From positions 1 to 50,417 of the forward strand of contig CALEAD010000017.1 in NCBI GenBank assembly GCA_937943625.1: DNA of 50,417 bases, given 5' to 3'. The notes under the pieces are model-generated. The model had not been told where the DNA came from, did not search any database, and saw nothing but the letters and a program-made list of their open reading frames with translations. Position 1 is the first letter of the stretch; each line of letters starts with the position of its first letter. This DNA is from an uncultured Anaerolineae bacterium (GTDB taxonomy: Bacteria > Chloroflexota > Anaerolineae > Promineifilales > Promineifilaceae). Positions 26,596 through 35,526 of the stretch are shown here, piece by piece. The position numbers were made by a program, and so were the translations under genes.

Positions 26596-28700
26596 AGATT
26601 GTGTTTCTTTGGCTGGCGGCGTTGCCGCTGTTTGCGTTGCTGCTCTATGTGCGCCATCGTCTGCGCCGCAGGCGGGGAATTGGCGCGCCGTCCCATTCGC
26701 TGCCTGGGTGGTATGGTGTGCGCGCCTGGCTCACGGCCGTTTTTCAGGCAGGCTCTGGCACAGGGCCAGCAGATACAGGTGCGCGTTGGCCGCTGGCAGT
26801 GCTGCTGGGCAGTGGCGCGTTGCTGCTGCTGCTCGGTCAGCTTGCCTATGCGCGCGTGCCGCTGCCGCAGCGCTGGGGGGTGCTGACGCTGATGGCGCTG
26901 GGGGCGGCGCTCTTTTTCTTTTCTGGCCGTCTGATTCGCCGCGCCGGCGAGCAGGCGGTGGGTTTACGGCCGTTGGCTGGGCTGGCGCACTTCTTTGGCA
27001 TCACCACGCTACAGGTACTGCTACTGCCACTGGCACTGCTGTTTGCCGTACTGACCAGCCTGGCAGCCGGTTTTGGCCTGGTCGCCCATCACGCCGGTGT
27101 GGCGCTGGTGGCCTGGCTGGCGGCCATTGTCCTGGCAGTATTGGGCAGCGCCCGCCCCGGCGAATTGTTTTGGCCGCGCCCCACGTGGCGAGATTGGACC
27201 GTGACGGCCGTTCTCTTTGTGGGGGCGTTGCTGCTGCGCGCACTCTGGCTGGCACAGTTCCCCAATACGCTCTCTGGCGATGAGGGGTCGGCGGGATTGG
27301 TGGCGCGCGATTTTGTCAACGGCCGTGTGAACAATCCCTTCACCTTTGGCTGGTTCTCTTTCCCTTCCTTTTACTTTGCTGTGCAGGGCAGCGGCATCTG
27401 GCTGTGGGGCAACACGACCGAGGCGCTACGCATTAGCTCGGCCGTGGCCGGCGCGCTGACGGTTGTGGCCTTGTACTGGCTGGGGCGTGTGATGTTTACG
27501 CGCACAACGGCCTTTGTGGCCGCAGCTTACCTGGCTGCCTCGCACTATCACATTCACATGAGCCGCATTGGCCTGAACAACATCTGGGATGGATTGTTTG
27601 CCACGGCGGCGATGGCGTGGCTGTGGCATGGCTGGCAGCACAACCGGCGCAGCAGCTTTATTTTGGCCGGGGTGGCGCTGGGGCTGGGGCAATATTTTTA
27701 TGTGAGTATTCGCGTGTTGCCGCTGATCTTTTTGCTGTGGGTGGGGCTGGCGCTGCTGGTGGCGCGGGCGCAGGTGCATCAGCGGCTGGCAGGGCTGATG
27801 CTGAGCGCCTGGATGGCGCTGGTGCTGTTTTTGCCGCTGGGGATTTTGTTTGCGTGCTTCCGCAATGATTTTAACGCGCCAATGCAGCGGGTGACGATTT
27901 TTAATGGCTGGCTGGAGCAGGAAATGGTTTTGCGGGGGGAAACGGCCGTTACCATCATTCTGCGGCAAATGGGGTACGCGGCGCTGGGCTTTACGCATGA
28001 ACCGCTACGTCTGCTCTATAACCCCGGCACGCCGCTGCTGCTGGCGGGAGCGGCAGCGCTCTTTTTATTGGGACTGCTGTGGGCGCTGCTATACCTGGAT
28101 TTGCGCTATACGCTGCTGCTGCTGCCGCTGTTCGCCGCAGTGGTGAGTGGCGGCCTGAGCATAGACGCGCCTGCTTCACAGCGATATGTAATGGCAATGC
28201 CGATGGTGGCGCTGTTGCTGGCGTTGCCCCTGGGCGCCGCAGGGGAGTGGTTGCGCCGCCTGTGGCCGCGAAAACAGGTTTGGGTGGGGGTGGTTACGGC
28301 CGTTTTGCTGTTGCTGATGTGGGTGGATGTGCGCTACTACTTTTTTGAGGTGTATGACCGGTACGTGCTGGGTGGATGGAACACACAAACCGCGACAGAG
28401 ATTGCCCATTATCTGCGCGCACAGCCAGAACAGGCCGTTTACTTCTTTGGCGCGCCGCGCATGGGCTACTTCAGCTTGTCCACCATTCCCTTTCTTGCGC
28501 CGCAAATGCGCCCATATGATGTGGTGGAGCCACTAACTACACCTCCAAATTGGGTGCTAGATGACCCCACCCTCTTTATCTTTCTGCCGGAAAGAGAGTG
28601 GGAGCTGGTATATGTGCAGCAGGCGTATGGCAACGGCCGTTTTGAGCGCCATAACCTGCCCACCGGCCAGCACGTCTTCACAGTTTATGCCATTCCGTGA
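26586..28700 (+). CDS. Polytopic glycosyltransferase, ArnT/PMT (GT39/83-like)
   Basis: A 704-residue membrane protein with roughly a dozen transmembrane segments. After the first segments comes LAQFPNTLSGDEGSAG, the acidic loop typical of ArnT/PMT-type lipid-linked sugar transferases, and later HYHIHMSRIGLNN. The C-terminus (about 590-704) is a soluble domain. It probably moves a sugar from a polyprenyl phosphate to a protein or lipid outside the membrane. ATG 26586 is the only start after an in-frame stop. Donor and acceptor are unknown. Confidence 0.8.
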   Translation: MPVEIVFLWLAALPLFALLLYVRHRLRRRRGIGAPSHSLPGWYGVRAWLTAVFQAGSGTGPADTGARWPLAVLLGSGALLLLLGQLAYARVPLPQRWGVLTLMALGAALFFFSGRLIRRAGEQAVGLRPLAGLAHFFGITTLQVLLLPLALLFAVLTSLAAGFGLVAHHAGVALVAWLAAIVLAVLGSARPGELFWPRPTWRDWTVTAVLFVGALLLRALWLAQFPNTLSGDEGSAGLVARDFVNGRVNNPFTFGWFSFPSFYFAVQGSGIWLWGNTTEALRISSAVAGALTVVALYWLGRVMFTRTTAFVAAAYLAASHYHIHMSRIGLNNIWDGLFATAAMAWLWHGWQHNRRSSFILAGVALGLGQYFYVSIRVLPLIFLLWVGLALLVARAQVHQRLAGLMLSAWMALVLFLPLGILFACFRNDFNAPMQRVTIFNGWLEQEMVLRGETAVTIILRQMGYAALGFTHEPLRLLYNPGTPLLLAGAAALFLLGLLWALLYLDLRYTLLLLPLFAAVVSGGLSIDAPASQRYVMAMPMVALLLALPLGAAGEWLRRLWPRKQVWVGVVTAVLLLLMWVDVRYYFFEVYDRYVLGGWNTQTATEIAHYLRAQPEQAVYFFGAPRMGYFSLSTIPFLAPQMRPYDVVEPLTTPPNWVLDDPTLFIFLPEREWELVYVQQAYGNGRFERHNLPTGQHVFTVYAIP

Positions 28701-28827
28701 ACTGTGCCCGGTCATCTATTTCAGGTTACCCTTTTGCGACAAAATTCGCGCTGACCTCTGGCGCCGTAGCGCGATTCTGGCAAATTGCGCCACATTGGCA
28801 GCCGGCAAAACGCCAGCCCCCAGCGGC
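28701..28827. other. Short spacer between convergent glycosyltransferases
   Basis: No gene, clear terminator or repeat is seen before the array that begins at 28828. Confidence 0.5.
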
Positions 28828-28882
28828 TTACTGACTGACTGGCTGAAATGCTGACTGGCTAACCGGCTGACCAGCTAAAATG
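28828..28882 (-). repeat. 8-base array forming the C-terminus of the GT28 gene
   Basis: Units such as CAGCCGGT, TAGCCAGT, CAGCATTT, CAGCCAGT and CAGTCAGT encode the tail QPVSQSAFQPVSQ and supply the stop codon. Confidence 0.65.
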
Positions 28883-29982
28883 CGCGCAATGTCTAACGAC
28901 GCATTGGGGCGCGCCAGCTTGGCGGCGTTAGCCGTCATCTGCTGCAAGTGAGGATTGCCTGGTTGCAGCCAATCCCGCACGATGCGCGCAATTTCTTGCG
29001 GGTCTGTGGCAAAAGCGCCAGCGTCATTTTCCAGCACATAATCTACGTTGCCTGCCTCTTGCCCCGGCACAAAGCCAGAGATAATCACCGGCAAGCCAGA
29101 AATAAAAGCCTCGCTGAGCGTGCCCGGCCCGGCCTTGGTCACAAGAATGTCGGTGGCCGTCATCAGGTCGGGCATGTTGTCTACAAAGCCAAAAATGTGC
29201 GTGGGCAGTTCCCAGTTTACGCCTTCCAGCTTTTGCTTTAGCGCTTTGTTGCGCCCGGCAACAATGAGCAGCTGCACCTGGGGAACATGGCTGGCAAGGG
29301 CGCGGGCAATGTCGTAGACACGGCCAATGCCATCGCCACCGCCAACGATGAGGATGGCGGGGCGCTGTGGGTGTATGCCCAATTGTCGGCGCGTGGTCGC
29401 TTTGTCCCCTTTTTGCTGCGTAAATTTAAGCTGTACCGGCTGGCCCACGACGGTCAATTTCTCGCGCGGCATGCCGTAAGAAATAGCCGTTGCGGCGGCA
29501 ATCTCCGTGGGAACCATGCAGTGTGTGACCTCTGGGCAGATCCAGGTGGGATGCACAGTGACCATATCGGTCACCACCGTGTAAAACGGCACATTCAACC
29601 CTGCGCGCCGCACCCAGCGCAGCCCCAGGTGGTTCATCGCAGGATGCACCGATACTACAATATCGGGCTGGGTCTGGCGCAAGAACTTGAGGATGCGCCG
29701 GCGCGCCAACACATAAGCCGTGTTCATCATCCCTTTGCGGATGGGGGGGCGCGCCGTTACCTGCCAGAACAGCAGCCACCAGCGTGTGCCAGAGTCGGCC
29801 AGCCAGGGATAAGCGCGCGGCAGGCGACGAATGGGCCAGGGGGTGTCGTTGACCCAAATATCTTCGATCACAATATCAAACTGGTTGGGATACAGGTGGT
29901 GAATGGCTTCACTGATCGCATTAGCGGCCGCACGATGGCCGCCGCCTGTGTCAGACATCAAGAACAAAATGCGTTTTGTCAT
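28828..29982 (-). CDS. MGDG-synthase/MurG-like glycosyltransferase (GT28)
   Basis: A 384-residue GT-B enzyme of the diacylglycerol glycosyltransferase group. The N-terminal motif MSDTGGGHRAAANAI (about 9-23) and C-terminal KAGPGTLSEAFISGLPVI (nucleotide-sugar site) match MGDG synthase and UgtP. It likely adds galactose or glucose to diacylglycerol to make membrane glycolipids. The last 13 residues derive from a tandem array and are probably not functional. The ribosome-binding site is weak (CAGGTTG). Confidence 0.85.
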   Translation of the reverse strand: MTKRILFLMSDTGGGHRAAANAISEAIHHLYPNQFDIVIEDIWVNDTPWPIRRLPRAYPWLADSGTRWWLLFWQVTARPPIRKGMMNTAYVLARRRILKFLRQTQPDIVVSVHPAMNHLGLRWVRRAGLNVPFYTVVTDMVTVHPTWICPEVTHCMVPTEIAAATAISYGMPREKLTVVGQPVQLKFTQQKGDKATTRRQLGIHPQRPAILIVGGGDGIGRVYDIARALASHVPQVQLLIVAGRNKALKQKLEGVNWELPTHIFGFVDNMPDLMTATDILVTKAGPGTLSEAFISGLPVIISGFVPGQEAGNVDYVLENDAGAFATDPQEIARIVRDWLQPGNPHLQQMTANAAKLARPNASLDIARILAGQPVSQSAFQPVSQ

Positions 29983-30070
29983 TGCAGCAACCTGTGGCAG
30001 AATAACGGGTTCTGCGGCTTTGGGTTGCCAGAATTAGACAGGAGTTACCGCTGCTTGTCAACCGTTTGCA

Positions 30071-30121
30071 AAGCGTGAAGCGTGAAATGAGAGGGCTTGA
30101 GTTTCACGCTTCACGCTTCAC
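30071..30121. repeat. CGTGAAG heptad hairpin
   Basis: GTGAAGCGTGAAA and its complement TTTCACGCTTCAC with a 15-base loop, between the GT28 gene and sdhD. On the minus strand it lies just after the sdhD stop, so it may act as a terminator or stabiliser. Confidence 0.6.
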
Positions 30122-30135
30122 CCAACAGCAGGCAG

Positions 30136-30498
30136 TCAGGGAATCAGGTTAACCGTTTCTGCCGGTAGCCGGAAGGCGAGAATGGTGATTGTGCCGTAGA
30201 TAAAGGCCACTGTGAAAAGAATGATGCTGGCCCAGCCCAACACTTGCCGATAACGGCCGACTTTTTCGACGTCTGTAATCACCATATACATGCCCGTGAC
30301 GGCGTGGACGAGCGCCGAGGCCAGCAGCAAAATATCAATCCCTTTCCAGAGCGGGTAGGCCATGCGCTCAATCACGCGGCTGAAGTCCAGATGACCAGGC
30401 GGGTAGTGCGCCACCACCATGTGCGTGGTCAGGAAGATCACCAAGCCAATGGCGCTGAGGCGCTGCAACTGGAAAATGCGTGTGTGTGAAATTTGCAT
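30136..30498 (-). CDS. sdhD: Succinate dehydrogenase membrane anchor, SdhD-type
   Basis: A 120-residue three-helix membrane protein with HTRIFQLQRLSAIGLVIFLTTHMV at the N-terminus (helix I) and LVHAVTGMYMVITD at helix II/III. The histidines are plausible haem or quinone ligands. It begins one base after the sdhC stop with GGAGG as ribosome-binding site, so the two are coupled. It anchors SdhA/B of complex II in the membrane and helps bind quinone. Confidence 0.85.
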   Translation of the reverse strand: MQISHTRIFQLQRLSAIGLVIFLTTHMVVAHYPPGHLDFSRVIERMAYPLWKGIDILLLASALVHAVTGMYMVITDVEKVGRYRQVLGWASIILFTVAFIYGTITILAFRLPAETVNLIP

Positions 30499-30499
30499 C

Positions 30500-30850
30500 T
30501 TAATGTCCTCCTAGTGCAAACATGAGCATGGGTAGTCCGCCGGCAATAATCAGCAGCGCCGAGACGACCATGACGGCGTAAAACAGGCTGCGGCGGTATT
30601 CGGCCACGTTGAAGTAGTGCACAATCAGCAGGCGAATGCCGTCCACCCCGTGATACACAACGGCCGCCAGCAGGGCAATCTCCAGAAATTTGAATATCGG
30701 TTGTTGCACTGTTGCCAGGCGGTCATCAAAAGCCGCCTGCCCCTGGTTGATAGAGCCGATGACCCACATGTGCAAGAAAAGGTAAAGCGCCAGTGCCACA
30801 CCGGTAATGCGGCGCAGGGCAAAGCTGAAAAATCCCGTTGTTTTGTACAT
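30500..30850 (-). CDS. sdhC: Succinate dehydrogenase cytochrome b556 subunit, SdhC
   Basis: A 116-residue three-helix protein. The family signature near the N-terminus (SFALRRITGVALALYLFLHMW) and the second-helix histidine in VVYHGVDGIRLL are clear; these bind haem b and quinone. CTGGAG precedes the start. It lies between sdhB and sdhD in the usual order. Confidence 0.9.
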   Translation of the reverse strand: MYKTTGFFSFALRRITGVALALYLFLHMWVIGSINQGQAAFDDRLATVQQPIFKFLEIALLAAVVYHGVDGIRLLIVHYFNVAEYRRSLFYAVMVVSALLIIAGGLPMLMFALGGH

Positions 30851-30925
30851 GAGTGTCTCCAGTAGTTAGTGGGGAGTGCGCGACTCTCACGCTATTAGTC
30901 CTCCAATCTCCACTCTCTAATCTTG

Positions 30926-31690
30926 TTACAAACTCTTCTGCCGCTCCTTGCGCGCGGCCACAAAGGCTTCACGCTTTTGCGCCAGCTTGCGCAACGTCTC
31001 GATGGCCTGTGTGGGGTTGAGCTTTTTCGGGCAGGCGTCTATGCAGTTGAAGATGGTGTGGCAGCGGAAGACGCCATCATTGCCAGAAATCTCGATCAGC
31101 CGCTCGTTGGTGATGGTGTCGCGCGGGTCTAGCACGCGCAGAGAGGCTTTGAGCAGCGCATGAGGACCAATGTAGCGTTTGTTCACGGCCGTTACCGTGC
31201 AGGCGGAATAGCACGCGCCACACATGATGCACTTTTCGGCGTCGTTCAGTGCCGCCACCTCTTCCGGCGTCATGCGGAACTCTTTTTCCGGCACGTCGTC
31301 CGGCGGTACCAGCCAAGGCTTGACGCGCTGGTACTGTTCCCAAAAGCTGGTGCGGTCTACGACCATATCTTTGATGATGGGCAGGTAGGGCAACGGCCGT
31401 ACAGTGACCGCCCCCTTCCTATCCAGATGCGCATTCACACGCTGATTGCAGACGAGCGTATTACGGCCGTTGACGTTCATGGCACAGCTGCCACAAATGG
31501 CGTGGCGGCAGCTGCGGCGGAAAGTGAGGCTGCCATCTTGCGTGGCCTTAATTTGCTCCAGCGCGTCCAAAATCGTCGTGTCCGACGTAATCTCCAGCGT
31601 ATACTCCTTCATCACCGGCTTCTTGTCCACGTCCGGGTTAAAGCGTTGCAGGCGGATTGTTACCGTTCTTGTTGTTCCATTCGTAGCCAT
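30926..31690 (-). CDS. sdhB: Succinate dehydrogenase iron-sulfur subunit, SdhB
   Basis: A 254-residue electron-transfer subunit. The 2Fe-2S ligands lie in CRHAICGSCAMNVNGR and LVCNQRV. The 4Fe-4S and 3Fe-4S ligands lie in CIMCGACYSAC and in CHTIFNCIDACPKKLNP. Start preceded by GGGAG. It links the FAD subunit SdhA to the membrane anchors in complex II. Confidence 0.95.
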   Translation of the reverse strand: MATNGTTRTVTIRLQRFNPDVDKKPVMKEYTLEITSDTTILDALEQIKATQDGSLTFRRSCRHAICGSCAMNVNGRNTLVCNQRVNAHLDRKGAVTVRPLPYLPIIKDMVVDRTSFWEQYQRVKPWLVPPDDVPEKEFRMTPEEVAALNDAEKCIMCGACYSACTVTAVNKRYIGPHALLKASLRVLDPRDTITNERLIEISGNDGVFRCHTIFNCIDACPKKLNPTQAIETLRKLAQKREAFVAARKERQKSL

Positions 31691-31739
31691 AATTTATTCT
31701 CCCGTTAGCCGTTAGCCACACACGGCTTACGCTTCACGC

Positions 31740-33542
31740 CTAATACTTCCTCTCCTGCGGCGGGTACTTCTCCCAGTCAATGTTTACCGATTTATAGCCC
31801 AGCCGGGGACCCTCTTCGCCATTCTTAAACACCAGCGTATGCTTCAGCCAGTTTGTGTCGTCCCGTCTGCCAAAGTCCGTGCGCCAGTGCGCCCCCCGGC
31901 TTTCGGTGCGGTTCAACGCGCTGGCGACCACCACTTCGGCAAAGGTCAGTAAATGCTCCGTTTCAATTGCGCCCAGCACGTCAGTGTTAAAGCGGCGGCT
32001 CTTGTCCATCACGCGCGCATTGGGGAAGCGCGCCTGTAGCTCTTTTATCTTGCGCAGCGCCCGCGCCATGCGCTCGCCATCGCGAAAAACGCCGCAATCG
32101 TTCGTCATCGTCTCTTTTAGCTCGGCGCCAATTTGCGCCACCGACTCTTTGCTGCTGGCGGGCGCATCCATCAGCCGCTGAATGCGTTCTTCCTGCCGTT
32201 GTGCCGGATCGCCGCTGATGGGATATAGTTTTGCGCCGTTCTGGATAAAGGCGGCCATCGCCTTGCCTGCGCGGCGGCCAAACAATGAGGCATCGAGCAG
32301 ACTGTTTGTGCCCAGGCGGTTGGCGCCGTGCACGCTGATGCAGGCGCATTCGCCCGCGGCATAAAAGCCCACCACCGGCGTGCCCTCTGCGTCGGCAATC
32401 ACCTGCCCATCCACGTTGGCGGGAATGCCGCCCATGCTGTAATGGGCTGTTGGTTGGATGGGAACCATGTCGTGAATGATGTCCACGCCCAAAAATTCAT
32501 GTGCCAGCTCGCGCACTTGTGGCAGGCGGCTCATAATTTTTTCTGGCCCCAGGTGACGCAAATCGAGGTAAACGCCCCCTTTGTCTGGACCAACGCCGCG
32601 CCCTTCGTTAATTTCAAGCTGCTCAGAGCGGCTGACCAGATCGCGCGGGGCCAGTTCCATCAGCCCGGCGGCGTATTTTTCCATGAAGCGGTCGCCGTCG
32701 CTGTTGCGCAAGTAGCCCCCTTCGCCGCGGCACGCCTCGCTCATAAGAATGCCCTTGCCGTAGAGGCCGGTGGGGTGGAACTGCACAAACTCCATGTCCA
32801 TGAGGGGCACGCCGGCGTTGTAGGCAATGGCGACGCCGTCGCCGGTGTTGGCGGTGGCGTTGGAGGTAATTTTCCAGGCACGGCCGTATCCCCCCGTGCC
32901 AAACATCACTGCTTTGGCGCGCATGGTATACAGCTTGCCGGTGAGGATATCCATGGCGACCACGCCGCGACAGACGTTGTCTTCGATGATTAAATCCAGG
33001 CAGTACCATTCCGGGTAGTATTTGACGCCATAGCGCAGCGCCTGTTCGTAGATGGTGTGCAGCAGCACGTGTCCGGTGTAGTCGGCGGAATAGTTGGCGC
33101 GGGGGGTGCTGTGCCCGCCAAAGCGGCGTTGGGCGATACGGCCGTCTTCCAGGCGGCTAAAAACGCAGCCCATGTGCTCATATTCATAGATCAGGTCTGG
33201 CGCTTCTTTGACCATGATTTCGATTGCGTCCTGATCGCCCAGCCAGTCTGACCCTTTGATGGTGTCGAACATGTGCAGTTCCCAGCTATCAATGGGGGCT
33301 TCACCAGGTGGGATGGCTTCTAGCGGGCCGCTGGAACCGCTGCCGGGCACGGGACGCACATTGTTCAGCGCCGCAGCAATGCCGCCTTGCGCCGCGCCAC
33401 TGTGCGAACGCAGGGGGTGCAGTTTGGACAAGACGCCAATGTCTTTGACGCCAGCCTTGCTGGCCGCCAATGCCGCCCAGCTACCTGCCAGCCCTGCGCC
33501 AACAACGATGATGTCGTGAGTAATTGTGTTTGTCTGACTCAT
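31740..33542 (-). CDS. sdhA: Succinate dehydrogenase flavoprotein subunit, SdhA
   Basis: A 600-residue flavoprotein that oxidises succinate to fumarate. FAD motifs: [21 protein letters not shown] at the N-terminus (dinucleotide fold) and HSGAAQGG (the His that binds FAD covalently). Active-site motifs: [24 protein letters not shown] and PTAHYSMGG. Length is normal for the family. AAGGAA precedes the ATG. First gene of sdhABCD. Confidence 0.95.
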   Translation of the reverse strand: MSQTNTITHDIIVVGAGLAGSWAALAASKAGVKDIGVLSKLHPLRSHSGAAQGGIAAALNNVRPVPGSGSSGPLEAIPPGEAPIDSWELHMFDTIKGSDWLGDQDAIEIMVKEAPDLIYEYEHMGCVFSRLEDGRIAQRRFGGHSTPRANYSADYTGHVLLHTIYEQALRYGVKYYPEWYCLDLIIEDNVCRGVVAMDILTGKLYTMRAKAVMFGTGGYGRAWKITSNATANTGDGVAIAYNAGVPLMDMEFVQFHPTGLYGKGILMSEACRGEGGYLRNSDGDRFMEKYAAGLMELAPRDLVSRSEQLEINEGRGVGPDKGGVYLDLRHLGPEKIMSRLPQVRELAHEFLGVDIIHDMVPIQPTAHYSMGGIPANVDGQVIADAEGTPVVGFYAAGECACISVHGANRLGTNSLLDASLFGRRAGKAMAAFIQNGAKLYPISGDPAQRQEERIQRLMDAPASSKESVAQIGAELKETMTNDCGVFRDGERMARALRKIKELQARFPNARVMDKSRRFNTDVLGAIETEHLLTFAEVVVASALNRTESRGAHWRTDFGRRDDTNWLKHTLVFKNGEEGPRLGYKSVNIDWEKYPPQERKY

Positions 33543-33553
33543 GTTTTTTTCCT

Positions 33554-33678
33554 TCTAGATTGGTTGGATGGTTGGTTTGGTTGGATGGGTTGTTGGGTTG
33601 GATGGTTGGTTGGGTTTGTTGGGTTTACCATCGAACTAACCCAACCAACCAACTAACTAACTAACCAACTAACCAACC
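33554..33678. repeat. Large GGTTGGAT/CCAACCAA hairpin array upstream of sdhA
   Basis: About 75 bases of GGTTGGAT, GGTTGGTT and GGGTTGTT words are followed, after a short loop near 33628, by about 45 bases of their complement (AACCAACC, AACTAACT). On the minus strand this is the 5' leader of sdhA and would fold into a long stem. Confidence 0.75.
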
Positions 33679-33891
33679 TGCCTTTTATCTATCCACAAAA
33701 CAGAGTATAGATGATCCCTTCCTCTCTGCTCTGCGCAGGATGTCATGAAAATGGTGTGACAGAATGCAGGAGATGAAGCTCAGAAAACTGGAAACCAACC
33801 ATCAAACTGACCAACCAACAAACCTTTCCAGAGGGCCTTAATGGTTATCATTAAATTGTTTCGCGTTGCGATGGTGAATCCGTTGGGGGGC
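33679..33891. other. Intergenic stretch upstream of sdhA
   Basis: Mixed, AT-richer sequence with another few CCAACC words at 33795-33825. I see no gene. The sdhA promoter should lie here on the minus strand but I cannot point to clear boxes. Confidence 0.4.
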
Positions 33892-33920
33892 TTGACAATA
33901 GCGCAAATCAAGATTACTAT
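33892..33920 (+). promoter_or_regulatory. Promoter of the MFS transporter gene
   Basis: TTGACA (33892-33897) and TACTAT (33915-33920), 17-base spacer, followed by an AT-rich leader of about 140 bases. Confidence 0.65.
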
Positions 33921-34063
33921 GATATGTATTAAAAAAGTTGAAATATGCATCAATTTTTAGCAAAAATTTCCGCAATTTTGTTATAAAAAATAATGCAATT
34001 GATTGGCTTTCTCGGGCACGACAGGTCGGGGTAGACACCTCATGAATTCCGCCAGGTAAAAAA

Positions 34064-35314
34064 ATGCAATCCCTCAGACCCTTCTTGATCTTATGGACAG
34101 GGCAGGCCGCCTCCCTGTTTGGTAGTCAATTGGTGCAGTTTGCCCTTATCTGGTGGCTGACGCAGGAGACTGGCTCGGCAACAATTCTGGCGCTGGCTTC
34201 GCTGGTTGGGCTGCTGCCGCAGGTGGTGTTGGGGCCATTTGTCGGGGTGTTGGTGGACCGATGGAATCGGCGGCGGACGATGCTGGCTGCGGATGGAACG
34301 GTGGCGTTGGCAACGGCCGTTCTCGCGTTACTGTTTTGGCTTGGCCAGATTGCGGTATGGCACGTCTTTATGCTGTTATTTATCCGCTCGTTGGCCGGGG
34401 CGTTCCACTGGCCTGCCATCCAAGCCTCCACCTCGCTCATGGTGCCGGCGGAACACTTGGCCCGCATCCAGGGGCTAAACCAGATGCTCAACGGGGCGCT
34501 GAATATCGTTTCTGCGCCGCTGGGGGCGCTCTTGCTTGCCGTTCTGCCGATTCAGGGGGTGCTGGCCATTGATCTGGTAACGGCCGCTATTGGGATGTTC
34601 ATTCTGTTCCTCACGCGCGTGCCGCAGCCGGTGAAGCAAGGGAATGGGGAAAACGGCCGTTTCCACAGCGAATTCAAAGCCGACATGGTTGCCGGGCTGC
34701 GCCACATCTGGTCCTGGCCCGCGCTTATGCTGCTTATGGGCATGGCGATGATGATCAATCTCGTCCTCAGCCCCGCCTTCTCCCTGCTGCCCATCCTTGT
34801 CACCAGCCATTTCGGCGGCGAGGCGCTTCAACTAGGGTTCATGCAGTCGGCATTTGGCCTGGGGTTGCTGCTGGGCGGCTTGTTGTTGGGCACATGGGGC
34901 GGTTTTAGAAAGCGTGTTTTCACTTCGCTACTTGGGCTGATCGGGATGGGGTTGGCGACCCTGTTCCTGGGCGTTGTCCCGGCCAATATGTTCACCCTGG
35001 CGGCCATTGCCTTTTTCCTGGTGGGCGCGAATAACTCCCTGGTAAACGGGCCGATTTTCGCCGTCTTCCAGGCTACCATCGTTCCGGAAATGCAGGGCCG
35101 GGTTTTCACGCTAATTGGCAGTCTCTCGGCGGGCATGGCCCCCATCGGGCTGATCATCGCCGGGCCAGTAGCTGACTGGCTAGGGGTACAAACCTGGTAT
35201 CTCATCGGCGGCGCAGTAACGCTCTTCATGGGCGTTGGCGGTTTCTTTGTTCCGATGTTGCTGCATATTGAAGATGGGGCGCGGAAAACGGTCGTTGCTT
35301 TGGAGACGCAGTAA
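34064..35314 (+). CDS. MFS transporter, MFS_3/MefA-like efflux type
   Basis: A 416-residue transporter with about twelve transmembrane helices. The start FLILWTGQAASLFGSQLVQF and the loop between helices II and III, GPFVGVLVDRWNRRRTMLAA, are typical of the macrolide/siderophore exporter group. The central loop (about 195-215) is hydrophilic. It probably exports a small amphipathic compound using the proton gradient. It has its own promoter and stands alone. Substrate cannot be told from sequence. Confidence 0.88.
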   Translation: MQSLRPFLILWTGQAASLFGSQLVQFALIWWLTQETGSATILALASLVGLLPQVVLGPFVGVLVDRWNRRRTMLAADGTVALATAVLALLFWLGQIAVWHVFMLLFIRSLAGAFHWPAIQASTSLMVPAEHLARIQGLNQMLNGALNIVSAPLGALLLAVLPIQGVLAIDLVTAAIGMFILFLTRVPQPVKQGNGENGRFHSEFKADMVAGLRHIWSWPALMLLMGMAMMINLVLSPAFSLLPILVTSHFGGEALQLGFMQSAFGLGLLLGGLLLGTWGGFRKRVFTSLLGLIGMGLATLFLGVVPANMFTLAAIAFFLVGANNSLVNGPIFAVFQATIVPEMQGRVFTLIGSLSAGMAPIGLIIAGPVADWLGVQTWYLIGGAVTLFMGVGGFFVPMLLHIEDGARKTVVALETQ

Positions 35315-35332
35315 ATGGAGAAGCCGGGTGGC

Positions 35333-35390
35333 GTGTGGGCAGCATGCCCGCCTTGGCGGACAGGGCTGTTCGCGTTCCACTTCGAGCTAC
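35333..35390. repeat. Dispersed 60-bp element, copy B
   Basis: Partner of 7291-7350. Contains GGGCAGCATGCCCGC, which can fold on itself, and ACAGGGCTGTTCGCGTTCCA. It lies just after the transporter stop. The rest of the spacer to 35514 holds nothing I recognise. Confidence 0.6.
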
Positions 35391-35514
35391 CGATACTTAA
35401 CCCGGCCTCACCACCTGCTAACTCTGCTCCCACAACCTGATGCTGGCAGCTTAGAAATCAGACAGGAAACGCCACCCCGGCAGGCGTAAAGCTGACGCCA
35501 GCATTGAAGGCCGT

Positions 35515-35526
35515 TATAATCCTTTC
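35515..35526 (+). promoter_or_regulatory. -10 box six bases from the start codon (leaderless transcript)
   Basis: A perfect TATAAT (35515-35520) ends six bases before the kinase ATG. Transcription would begin at or next to the A of the start codon. No ribosome-binding site is present. Confidence 0.6.

Noticed and set aside
33554..33678. Possible CRISPR array
   Set aside because: Units are only about 8 bases, have no unique spacers, and no cas gene is present. The same applies to the other tandem arrays.
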